DNA from: Monosporascus cannonballus
Lineage: Eukaryota; Ascomycota; Sordariomycetes; Xylariales
Length of the DNA: 64,000 bases
Reading direction: 5' to 3'
Assembly: GCA_004154925.1 (NCBI GenBank)
Contig: QJNS01000001.1
Location: 682,001 to 746,000 of the forward strand
Program-made: the position numbers and the translations under genes
The notes under the pieces: generated by a model
What the model was told of the DNA's origin: nothing
Database searches by the model: none
Seen by the model: only the letters and a program-made list of their open reading frames with translations
In this document: piece by piece, positions 23,502-34,681 of the stretch
Layout of the letters: the number at the start of each line of letters is the position of its first letter
Numbering within the stretch: the stretch's first letter is position 1

Positions 23502-25209
23502 TCAGTCATACCGCATGTTTGAGGCGAAGTAATCATTGATCAGTCTGTACACCAAACTCGCGATCTCCTCAATCTCGGCCGCCGTGGTATTATAAGCCGG
23601 CGAAACGATTATGTGGTCGCCAGCCACTCCATCGGCTGTCCCGGTGCCGGGATATACGGCAATGCAGTACGGCTCTTTCAGACCTAGCTCTACTATGCCG
23701 GAAGTGACGCCAGCAGCTGCCGGGAAAGGTCTCTTAGTTGACTTATCCGCAACGAGCTCAATGCCCCAGAAGAAACCTCGGCCTCGGATGTCGCCGACGT
23801 TCGGATGCTCGGAAAGGAGTTCATCCAATCTTGTCGAGAGCAGATTACCCAAGGTAGCAACGTTTCGTATTAGGTCCTCTTTGCGGATGATTCTTTGTAC
23901 TTCCAGGGCCGCCGCGCAGGCAAGCGGGTGGGCCTGGTATGTGTGCCCGTGTGCGAAAGACCTCGACGGAAAGTTATTAGATGACTGGCCGGTAGGCTAG
24001 TGACCGGATCCCCGCGACTCACCCACTGCCGTTCATGAAAACGTCCATAACTGTCTTGTGGAGAAGCAATCCTGCAACCGGTTGATACCCACCTCCCAAA
24101 CACTTTCCCATTGTCTGAATATCCGGGACGACACCTTCTTGTTGCCAAGCGTGCATGGTTCCCGTACGGCCCATTCCACACATCTGTTATCTAGTAAGTC
24201 CAGAGACACGATCAATCTTTCAGCAAGCCATAACCGTGATGCTTGACCAAAGTTGTGATGGAATGACGACATCAACCGGGAAGCTCCTAGGGGAGTACAC
24301 AAGGTGTAGTCACTCACGACTTCGTCTAATATCAGCAAGGCGCCGTACTTGTCACAGACAGCTCGCATAGCTTGGAAGTACCCAGGGACCGCGGGGACGC
24401 ACCCGAGCGCCTAGCAGCATCTCAGTAAAACGTCGGCAGTCCAAGCTTCGGATCACTTACGGCTCCCACAATGGGCTCCGCCACAAAGGCACACACATTC
24501 CCAGGGCCAAGTTTTTGGAATTCTGCGTCTAATTCATCGGCCAACCTCGACACGTATTCCTTGTCAGATTCCTGGCGGCCTTTATGCCGGTAAGCGAAAC
24601 ACGGAGACACTTTCGAGATGTTATCAAGCAACATCGGTTCGAACTTGGCTCGCCGGCTGGCATGACCTCCCATCGAGAGAGCGCCAAGTGTGGTTCCGTG
24701 ATAGGACTGCTTCCGGGCGATAAACCTTGTTCGGCTCGGCTCAGGCGGGCACTTCTCGAGGAAGAACTGTCTCGCCAGCTTCATCGCGGCTTCCATGGCC
24801 TCGGAGCCTTGCTCACTTAGTCGCCACAAAGAACTTTTAGCGGGCGTTTGTACTGACCTGAGGCGACAATATACGCACGACTCATTTGGCCGTCAGTCGA
24901 ATCGACCAATTCTCGACAAAGATTTTCGCACACATCCGTGGTATAAAACATCGTCGAGGCATACTCAACTTCTTCCAACTGGGCGATCATCGCTTCCTTG
25001 ACCCTGCGGTTGCCATGTCCGATGCACGAGACTGCGGCTCCTCCAGCGGCATCTAGTATGCTGCGGCCGTCAGCTAGGGTCAAGCGACTCCCCTCGCCTC
25101 GAATCACCCGAGGGAATTCCTCGTGGATATTTCGATAGAGCACAGCTGAACTGTCTGGCAAAGTCATCGCTTGCTCTGGCTGGTGCTGGTCTAGCACGAT
25201 ACTGCCCAT
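23502..25209 (-). CDS. Class III (PLP-dependent) aminotransferase, 470 aa
   Basis: Pyridoxal-phosphate enzyme of the class III family (4-aminobutyrate, acetylornithine, omega-amino acid transaminases); substrate not determinable. Gene model: complement(join(23502..23961, 24023..24183, 24318..24410, 24461..24807, 24858..25209)). The four introns are 50, 50, 134 and 61 nt, with GTAAGT, GTGAGT or GTCAGT donors and AG acceptors, and phase is kept throughout. Landmarks: SGSEAMEAAMKLAR at 117-130 (PLP phosphate loop), SYHGTT, the cofactor Asp D262 in LILDEV, CGMGRTG at 266-272, and the Schiff-base lysine K291 in TMGKCLGGGYQP, followed by FAHGHTYQAHP. The C-terminal domain ends VSPAYNTTAAEIEEIASLV. 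No N-terminal targeting peptide is obvious, so probably cytosolic. It lies downstream in the same direction as EXO70 but far from it; no joint role is implied. Confidence 0.93.
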
Positions 25210-25706
25210 TCTGTGTGTACAGTTTGGTCAGACGAATTGCGAAACTGCGATGACGGGACTGTGGAATATATGTTTGCTACAGCCCGCACTAGCTTCTCTT
25301 GCTTGAGTTAATTCGAGCTCTACGCTTGGGCCTACGAACAATGGGGCATTACATACGGAGGCAACCGGTACTCTCAGAAACTACCCCGCTAAGACAAGCG
25401 CGGGTGCTCTTACGATCGGCGCGCCCTATCCGAATCTATAAACGGCGATCACGGCCAGGAATGTTACCTCGGTCGCCTATTGGTTGTCAAGATTACGAAT
25501 CAGCCAGTAGGAACTCCACGGAGTCGAGTACGCTGCTGCCAGGGCGGATTCTTTGAACGAAGAGAACTCCGACACCTCTCCATCTGTCACCGAATCATGC
25601 TCCGGAGCGAGTGTCTGTACCCTCGCCCCTACACTGGTTCCCGCCCCTTGCTCCACCACGCTTGGGTTTATTGGGCACAGGCGTAAGGCCCGACACTGGG
25701 CTGGCT
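25210..25706. other. Intergenic before the repeat pair
   Basis: Promoter region of the aminotransferase gene. A Ser/Thr/Pro-rich frame starting at 25553 runs into the repeat and is not a convincing gene. Sequence here is unmutated, with normal GC content, up to the repeat edge. Confidence 0.45.
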
Positions 25707-27088
25707 TGGACTACTGTCATGCTACAGAAGGCAGTCTGGCGGGCGGTATAAATAAACATAACGCAAAATCCTTCGTCTCCCGGATTAAAAGGGTACGTTA
25801 CGAAACGTTTATATCCGTAATATAACGTTATATACAAAACTTAATAAAAATATCCGGATCCGAAAACGAATTAATTTCGGCATACCGATTTCGGATAAAT
25901 TCGGTTAACCCTTAAATTTTGCCAACGTAATATTTTATCGGTTAAAAACTTTTAATAAAATCATATTAATAATTAGTTATATATAAAAGTTATATTAATA
26001 TATGTAATTCCCCCGGAATCCTTATTAACTTTATTTATTTTATAAATATATTAATAATTTAAAAAGGTAATTTTTAAACCGGTTTTTAATTATGTAACCT
26101 TAAAACGTTAAATATCTTATATTTTTATAAAATAATTAAATAATTTAACCGCCCGTAATAATATAAAATTATAATATTATTACTTATTAAAATATGTACA
26201 AAATTCCGTTAATAATTTTGGCCAAATTCGAAAAAATTCCATTTAAACGAAAATTTTAATCCGATTTTAAAATTTATCTTAAATATATAATTAATTCTGC
26301 TTTAATTTCGAATTTTACCTTTATAATATATATATATTTATAAAAATTAAATCCGATAAATAAATAATACAAAATAAATTAATTAAATTTACAAAATTAA
26401 ACGAAATAATTATTTAATAATTATTATAATAATAAGTATTTTTTAAGATATTATAATTTAATTTTACCCGCCCGTTAAATTTATATAATTTATATAAATA
26501 TAACCTTTATATTTTTTTCCGTATATATTAATAGCTTAAAATAATTATTTTGCCGATAAATTCGTAATTATACAAATAATATTATAACCTCTTAATAATT
26601 TTACCAAAACCTTTTTTATTATTATTAAAAAAAAACTTAAAAAAATTAAATTAACTTAATTTATTTAATAAAATATAATAATAAATTTAATTCGTAAAAA
26701 AAAAAAATAAATTTAGCAAAACGACGGTTGGCCTTAATAATATATTAAATATATAAATTCCGGTAACGCCGAAGCGGAAAAATTATTAAGTTAATTACGG
26801 AATATCGGTTATATCGAAATGTTATATTAAATTATATAATTTATATATTATTAAGTTTTGTTTATTAACTACTTTTAACAAATAAATATACCCGAATACC
26901 GTAACATTAGGTTTATGGATTTTTGGTATTAATAATTAATATCGTTAACTTGGATCTGGCCTTAATTTTTTAATATTGGCATTAATTTTTCTGGTGCTAT
27001 TAATAATATTTGGTAATAATGGCAATTAATAACTATTATTGACTGTTAACCCGGAATTTATCGATAATCGAGGTCCGGTTAGCCGTCT
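25707..27088. repeat. 1.38-kb tandem repeat, copy 1, RIP-mutated
   Basis: First unit of a head-to-tail pair. Shared landmarks such as GGGCGGTATAAATAAA (25741 here, 27123 in copy 2) are offset by 1382 bases, and alignment continues across the whole unit. The interior is very AT-rich, with differences between copies of the C-to-T and G-to-A kind. A frame near the left end (about 25,711-25,825) encodes a peptide also present in copy 2 (AGGINKHNAKSF against AGGINKYNAKSF). Here it ends at TAA where copy 2 reads TGG. I do not recognise the element family. Confidence 0.85.
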
Positions 27089-28478
27089 TGGACTATTATC
27101 ATATTACAAAAAGCAATCTGGCGGGCGGTATAAATAAATATAACGCAAAATCCTTTATCTTCCGGGTTAAAAAAATACGTTACAAAACGTTTATATTTGT
27201 AATATGGCGTTATATACAAAACTTAATAAAAATACCCGGATTCGAAAATAAATTAATTTTGATATACCGATTTCGAATAAATTCGATTAACCTTTAAATT
27301 TTGTTAATATAATATTTTATTGGTTAAAAACCTTTAATAAAATTGCATTAATAATTAATTATATATAAAAATTATATTAATATATATAATTTCCCCGGAA
27401 CCTTTATTAATTTTATTTATTTTATAAATATATTAATAATTTAAAAAAATAATTTTTAAACCAGCTTTCGGTTATACGGCCTTAAAACGTTAAATACTTT
27501 ATATTTTCGTAAAATAATTAAATAATTTAACCGCCCGTAATAATACGAAATTATAATATTATTATTTATTAAAATATATACGAAATTCCGTTAATAATTT
27601 TAACCAAATTCGAAAAAATTTTACCTAAATAAAAATTCCGGTCCGATTTCGAAATTTATTTTAAATATATAATTAATTTTACCTTAATTTCAAATTTTAC
27701 TTTTATAATATATATATATTTATAAAAATTAAATCCAATAAATAAATAATACGGAATAAATTAATTAAATTTGCAAAATTAAATAAAATAATTATTTAAT
27801 AATTATTATAACGGTAAATATTTTCCAAAATATTATAATCCGATTTTATTCGCCCGTTAAATCCATATAATTTATATAAATATAATCTTTATGTTTTTTT
27901 CCGTACATATTAATAATTTAAAATAATTATTTTGCCGATAAACTTATAATTATATAAATAATATTATAACCCCTTAATAATTTTACCGAAACTTTTTTTA
28001 TTATTATCGGAAAAAAAACTTAAAAAAAACTAAATTAATTTAATTTATTTAATAAAATATAATAATAAATTTAATTCGTAAAAAAAAGAAATAATAAACT
28101 TAACGAAATAATAATCGGCCTTAATAATATATTAAGCATATAAATTCCAATAATGCCGAAACAGAAAAGCTATCGGGCTAATCGCGGAATATCGGTTATA
28201 TCGAAATATTATATTAAATTATATAATTTATGTATTATTGGGCTTCGTTCGTCGACCGCTTTCGACAAATAAGTATGCCCAAATACCGCAACGTTAGGTT
28301 TATAGATTTTTGGTATCAATAATCGATATCGTTAGCTTGGATCTGGCCTTAATTCTTTAATATTGGCATTGGTCTCTCTGGTGCTGCTGGTGGTGTTTGG
28401 TGATGGTGGCGATCAATAACTGCTGTCGACCGTTGGCCCGGAATCTATCGATAATCGAGGTCCGGTTGGCCGTCCTGG
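27089..28478. repeat. 1.38-kb tandem repeat, copy 2, RIP-mutated
   Basis: Second unit, directly abutting copy 1. Its end TCGATAATCGAGGTCCGG (28448) recurs at the copy 1/copy 2 junction (27061), fixing the unit border. Its left part is heavily mutated, while its last ~250 bases are far less so: the segment GTGCTGCTGGTGGTG here corresponds to GTGCTATTAATAATA in copy 1. A 69-codon frame (27088-27297 +) remains open. Probably a transposable element or fragment of one; no transposase or polymerase motif seen. Confidence 0.85.
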
Positions 28479-29383
28479 TCTTTCTCGAAAAGAATTAGCT
28501 TCTACCAAATTGTGATAATGCCCATTGATTGCCTATTCCTTGATGTTCTACCTCCCTGTATCGATGGGCCCTAGTCCATCGATGCACAAGTATATGCTTC
28601 TACGGACCCACTTGGGGGCCTATCACGTGGTTCTATCCAATGTCAACTTGGAACGGACTCGGCCCGCGACAGCAACCCTCCTTCTACTGTCTTATATACA
28701 TGCAGGGAACCTTTTTTCGGCGATCTGAGCCGAAGGATTCTTTGGCAGCTGCATAAGGTACATGACGCAGCTATGGTATGTTTCACTCTTTACTCGCGGC
28801 TAATGCGGCACATATTTTATCATTCAGCTGCTGGCCAACCGCAATCTGCCTGCTACCATGTCATCGTTTCGGTATCCCGACAGTCACTGGCAGGAAGGCA
28901 ACGGTGGCAATGAGGATATCATGTATTGTTGTTCAATCCGGGTTAGACTGGGCTGGCAAATCTCCTGACTGTTGACATCATTGCATTACACACGGTGGTC
29001 CTCCAGCAGACCCCATGAACCCCCCGTACGTAAGATTTGGGAACCGGCTTCTAAGAAATCGAGGTTCTACTTGACTAGACGTCGCTCAACCTTATCTCAA
29101 CTTCTCCGTTCCTATCATCCAGAACTTGGCATGGCAAGCTCTGGCCAAAATAGCTGAGCCACGGTTATACCCAGTAGCTATATTATGGCAATCGAACAAT
29201 AGCAATCTGGCCCATGGCAATGCCTAATCATTGGATTACGGATATGAGTTTAAGCTTATTCGGATTTGATCAAAAAAGAGAGAATCTCGGTCGACTTGGA
29301 TATAGAAGCAAACGATGGGATATGTTTGGGTTGTTATAGGTAGCTCAACTAATATGGCCTAGAGCCTGGCAGGGGAAGCCGGC
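28479..29383. other. Intergenic after the repeat pair
   Basis: Composition returns to normal abruptly after 28478. Only short chance frames are present. This is the 3' side of the minus-strand gene ending at 29384. Confidence 0.45.
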
Positions 29384-32300
29384 TCAGCTGGCATCCTTCC
29401 CCGGAAGATTGCTGACGCCGCTTCCAAAGATATCGTCCGTCCTCTTTTTCCTATCCCAGACGATCACGCCGTCGCTCTTGCGCTTGAAGTACTCGATGCG
29501 ATGCTGCGGGATGAACTCCTCGTCCGTCTGCTCCGACTTCCACTGGTCGAGAGCGCGCTCCCTTATGCCCAGGAAGCGGTCATTGTAGCCGACTATGTAG
29601 TCGCTGCTGTCCATCCCGGGGTCCCACCGCAGCCGGCTGATGACGTCTGCCGACGAGCGGAATTTACCGGTATATGCCGGACGACTGGGGATGCTAGTGG
29701 TGCCATGGACGGGCCTCTTCTTAGACTTGCTGCTCGTTGGTGCATCTGCGTCTCTGTCTAGTTGTTCGATATCTTCTTCCTCCTCCTCCTCCTCTTCCTC
29801 CTCGGACTCGTCATCGCCGATGGTGTATTCGCCCCATTCGCGGCCGTCTAGTCGCAAATGGCTAACTTCGGATTGCTTGACCAGAGATGCGCTCATCCAA
29901 CAGGATTTGGAGTCGAAGTACTTTTCGTCACCTCGTATCTGGCCTTCGAATTTCTCGAGTACCGTGCGTAGCGTGCCAATAGTGATTTTGATTTGGTCTT
30001 TCGCCATGGACTCGTTATCAGCGCCCTCCAGTCTATCGAGACCAATCAGATAATAGCCCTGGTAGTCCTTGTCTTCGTCGGACGTGTCCCGGTCCACGAA
30101 TCGTGCTGGCCAGATCCTGGCGTGCATGCTTGGCAGCCCCCTATTAAGGTCTGTCTCCTGTATGAGCGACGTATAACTTGAAGGGGATGCCCAAACGGCA
30201 TAGAGTCACATCTGGGACAAAACTTACCAACTAATAGCATCACGCAACGGGATTCCAGCCAACCCACAAAGCCGCTGCCCTTCGCCAGAGACACGCCCCA
30301 GAACTGGACATCGATCCTGACGTAGGTCTTGTACGCGTTCAGAAACTCGGCGGCGCCAGCCTCAGGCGCGCGCTCCGTGAGACCGTCGCTACCGATGAAT
30401 CCGCACCACGTCATTCCCTCCTGCGACAGGAGAGCGTTCGCTCGCTTCAGCTCTTCGGAGACCGTCCTCACGGACGGAGGAGACGCGGTGTGGGCGGTGT
30501 TGAGGTTCGGCGCGTGGTAGCCCAGGATCACCATGGGCTCGCGTGGTGTCCTCACGTACCGCAGCCGCTTGTGGAAGAAGGGGTCGAAGGCCATGTGGCT
30601 CTTCCAGTCGAAGCCCGCGTAATGGTCAAAGAACGTCGTCAGAATCGTAGGCACTGAAACGCTCTTGCTGTTGTAGGAGAGCAGTTTGCAGACCCTGGAC
30701 AAGAGGATCGAAATGTGGATTCCGCCGAGGTACCCGAACTTTGCCGCGTATATGCCGCGTTGCTTAGCCCAGCATTTGACGAGCTGATACGCGACCTTGA
30801 ACGCAGCGTAGTCGGGGATCGTTCTCCGAATGTAGTAGAGGTCCCTTACCGGCTTCAGCTTCGCTAGAGTTTGCGTGGGAAGTGTGAAAACAGAGTCGGA
30901 CGGAGGCAACCGCATAGCGTGAGGCCAGGTCTCCGCGATGAACGTCGAGGGGCAGTATTGTAAATCCATCTTGATTCCCAGAACCTCAAGCTCGAGCATC
31001 GTACCGGAATGGGCGTTAACGCGGCGGAGCACTTTGATGCCTCTCGTTACGGCTTTGCGCAGTCTCTGCACGGCCAACGCGAAGAAGACCCTGGAGCTGA
31101 TAGGACCGATACAAAGACAGTCAATATCCGAGGATGCGGTCCAGACGCCTAGACCGTACGAGCCGACGGGCACAACCACGAACGCCGGTTTGCCTCGTAC
31201 ATGGCCGCTTTCGCCGTCGTCTAGGATGGCTTCCTTGAGTAAAGCGAGCGCTGCTTCCCGCTCGTGGATATCCCTTTCGGAGGGGAAGGCGTTCTGTTTG
31301 CTGAGGCACTCCCGCAGCTCTGAGACGTCCGTCAGGCTATCTGGCGGCGCCTTGACTTGTAGCTCAACCGACAGTTTGCTGCTGTCGTCTATCGTCGGCT
31401 CCGAAGTATCGGATGCGAGTTTCAGGGAACATCTGACGCCCCAATGGTCACTGGCATAGGATGGTTTGCCTTGAGTGCCGCTACCATCATCGGCCGCAGC
31501 CCCACTGCCTAGCAGGCCCCTATTCTTCCCAAACATATTAAAGCCCGAGATGGTGAATAAGCCTTGCCCTTTGACTAGAATCCGGTCGTATCGCTGTGGT
31601 CTGTTATTCAACCCGCTTCCAACCATCTCCGCCGCTAGTTCATTCACGGTTGGATCGAACGTAGCACCTTCCTCGCCCTCAAAGACATCGCATAGATGCC
31701 TTTGATCTTCGTCAAAGCTGGAGTCACCATATTGCACACGAGAAAACGACCAGACATCTGTCAGCCCAGCTTCAGCGATCATGGTTTCCATCTCTGTCAG
31801 GTTGTCTGCCGTGTGCGACGATATCGCCTTCTTCTTAAGCGCGGCGTTGACGGTGTACGCGCTGGTGGTGATGTTGAAATCACCTGCCACAATACACGGG
31901 TTCTCAGGATATTTCTTTGAAAGATACTTGAGGATTGATTGTAATTCGAGTTTCTTGTTGGCTACGGAGCCATCGGTGAGACCACAGGTTAGGTGAACGG
32001 TCGATAGAACGGCGGGGAGAAGGACACCCCCATTACGCTTCCCAATGCTATCGAATCGTATAATCATCGAACCTTTATGGCGCCTCTGGAAGGGTACCCA
32101 CTCCCAAGAAAAGGACAGCTTGCTGAGCACCACGGTATTAAGATGGCTAGGTAAGGGTCCGATATCTGATTGTTCGGGTGGCCCGCACGAGGTGAAAGGA
32201 TACTCTTCCCTAACCCTGTCCTCCCTTAAGAGATATGACAGAAAATCATCTGTGACTTCTTCCAGCACGACGACGTCTGATATGCCTGACTTTCCCAGCA

Positions 32301-33189
32301 AGTTCTGTATAACAAGGGGGTACCGGTCCTGCGAGGGAGGATACTCGAATTCGGCCAGAACATTGTAGCTGGCGACTGTTAGAGACTGCGGGACCGACTC
32401 CTCCTTGAATTGCGATGACGGCCCTGGATAGACTTTCCACTTTTGCTCGGATGAAGAAAATACGTAAGGAAGCCGACTCGTATAACGATTCTGGGCTTCA
32501 ACGTCGCGTTCTGAATCTACATCACCTTGGGCCAGTCTCTCTGTCTCATAGATGGCAGTAGGCTCGGCTATTCGAGATATTGATAACGTCGCGAGATCGA
32601 TAACACCCCATATCTTCATCTGGCTGGTAAGGTTTCCGTCAACCTGCATCCGCCCGCGGATCAGGATGTGAAGTTCTTCAACATCCCACTCCACCGCGGG
32701 CAAGAGGCTAGCCTTTTTGAGCAGAAACTCATGCGACGAAGAGCTCGCATCATCGCTCTGTCCGATGGTCATATGCATCTGATAAGAGCCTGGGCTCCGT
32801 CCTAAGGCGCCCAACACGCGATTTCTGAGCTCGGAAAGGCCTGCAGCGCGCACCGGGTCCTTGTCGCAGATGAGTATCGTGGAACCTTGTCGATGAGAGA
32901 ACGCGTCCGCTCCGCCCAGCCGGATGCGTAGTTTTGGGGCTCCGCTGGCCTCTTTCCAGGCCCTCAACTCCGATACGATCATTTCTGATGCCGAAGATAG
33001 ACTATCCACTCCGACAAAGGGATATACGATGTTTACGTGGGGCGGCCATTTCTCGTACGCTTTATCGTAAAGTATTCGTAACCGATCGATGGACGCCCAC
33101 GTGTGCTTTGGTGGAATTAGACATAGTGCTGTGTCGTAAGAGCCGACGGGTAGCGCTGCCGGCTCAGGGGTCGCTTCCGCTGTCGCCAT
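29384..33189 (-). CDS. Multi-domain predicted RNA repair protein: 2H phosphoesterase + EEP + poly(A) polymerase-type NTase + MJ1316
   Basis: A 1242-aa protein that appears built to process damaged RNA ends. Gene model: complement(join(29384..30150, 30228..33189)). The 77-nt intron (GTAAGT donor, GAGACAG acceptor) joins MLLV to DLNRGLPSMHARIWP. Domains in order: (1) residues ~15-205, 2H phosphoesterase, with H51 in PPHVNIVYPF and H139 in QMHMTIG. (2) ~268-592, endonuclease/exonuclease/phosphatase fold, with N276 (ASYNVLAE), E310/E311, D437 and N439 in AGDFN, D581-H582 in SDHWG. (3) ~620-1060, nucleotidyltransferase plus PAP-like helical and RNA-binding parts, with G676-S677, D688 and D690 in WTASSDID, and D742 in KMDLQY. 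(4) an acidic linker with a Glu run at ~1103-1113. (5) ~1150-1230, MJ1316/DUF504-type domain (SRLRWD, IEYFKR, VIVWDRKKR). All catalytic residues I looked for are present. No membrane segment or signal peptide is seen; nuclear or cytosolic. Confidence 0.9.
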
Positions 33190-34681
33190 GCTGTTTAAGA
33201 AGCGTGTCCTTCTGGGGAATAATAAGAGTATGACAAAATCTAGAAAATCCGGGAATTTGATAGTAGTTGTATTACTAGTTATGAGAGGCCCGACCCCGCT
33301 TGGCTTTGAGGGAAGTTTGAAGCCAAGGATGAATTTTGCTTACTGATTATCGTTCAGGCGAGGTCACTCCAACAAATTGGACGGCATACAACTGGAAGAT
33401 ATTATAAAGGCCGGCTTAGATAATAAATCACCTACATCAAGGGGTGCTCGTATAACATACGAGAAGTAGCTGTTTCGCGATACGGTCATCGTCCAGTTAC
33501 CCGCAACTGAAGGAACAGCCAATAAGATTGCGTCTCATGCAGCTGAGTAACCCGGCGGGTGAGCTGTATATACTAAGTGGCTCACAACAAAATGAATCAT
33601 AATAGGACCAGATTGGCAGCGAATCAAAGGTTTACGGCTGCGGCCTTAATATGGATCAACGGTCGCGGATTTCTGGCGTCCTTTTCGTTGACTCCAAAGG
33701 TGCTCGGAGTGACTCATTACAGTGGATAAGTGCTGTGGCTAGCATTTAACGGCGCTGGACGGTGGCTCGACTACCACCAAGCCCTGGGGCTGGGGCAGTA
33801 ATGGGTTCCCGAAATACACACTCAAGAACTAGAGGCTGGGCCATGAACAGAGATGTAAACAAGGGGTTCTTTTCGTTTACAAGGCACATGGATCAGTTAA
33901 ATTGTCGTTGAATCCAAACTTACTTCGGTTTCAAGTTCATCTCAATGTTGGTTTGATTCTCGGCATTTCACCGTTGATATGTTCTTGCTAAAGAGTCTGT
34001 TGTTAGGTAGAGAGCATCAAACCATATGCAACTTGGTTATACGGTTAGAATCAATTTTACACGGCACTACATATTTTCTGCCAGGCGACAGCTAGGTGGC
34101 AGATGTTTCGACGAAATCCCACCGGTCTCCAATAATACCATTGTCCGGCTAGAGGGGCTAGCTGCCGACAAAACTACTTTTGGTGCGCTCGCCGAGGTCA
34201 TCTTCTGATGTAGTACACGAGAACTATACCCTTGAGTAAGATCTAACGCTAGTTGGTGGTCTACACCGATGGGACCCTGGAGCTTCTGCGCGTTTGGGCT
34301 GAGAAGAACGACGCGTAAGGCCAATGGTACACTTGACGGGTCCATCACTTGAACGTCTAGACACTCAGGTAACAGTATTGTGATGCCTAAGCAAAAGTTG
34401 TCAGACGCCTGGTAACATAACCCGGCCACTTCTGGGAATGCGTAAAGTCTCCGACGGCCAGAATGGCACATAGCGGTAGCTTTGAACGGATAGGGACCCC
34501 GTACTATGCATTGGGTAGGGGCATTAGGTGTTGAAGACACGAAAGATGCGAATTCCGCCACGGGGGTGCGTTCTGTCTAAAGTATCTCAATACAACAGGC
34601 GTGCCCTCGTTCTAAAGGGGCTTGACTTGACACGGGTGCAGTAGTAGAGCTGGCTAGATGGCGAGCATAAAGCACCTTAGC
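33190..34681. other. Intergenic; one unsupported minus-strand ORF
   Basis: Holds the promoter of the RNA-repair gene and the 3' side of the Zn2Cys6 gene. A 164-codon frame on the minus strand (34067-34561) has ordinary composition but no domain. About one or two frames of that length are expected by chance over this window, so I do not call it a gene. Confidence 0.45.

Noticed and set aside
25707..28478. LTR pair of one retrotransposon
   Set aside because: The two units abut directly with no internal region between them, so they are a tandem pair, not the two LTRs of one element.
29618..30053. Plus-strand Ser-rich ORF opposite the RNA-repair gene
   Set aside because: It is the antisense shadow of the Glu run and its flanks in the real minus-strand gene.
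34067..34561. 164-codon minus-strand ORF near the Zn2Cys6 gene
   Set aside because: About one or two frames this long are expected by chance in the window; no motif or codon pattern supports it.
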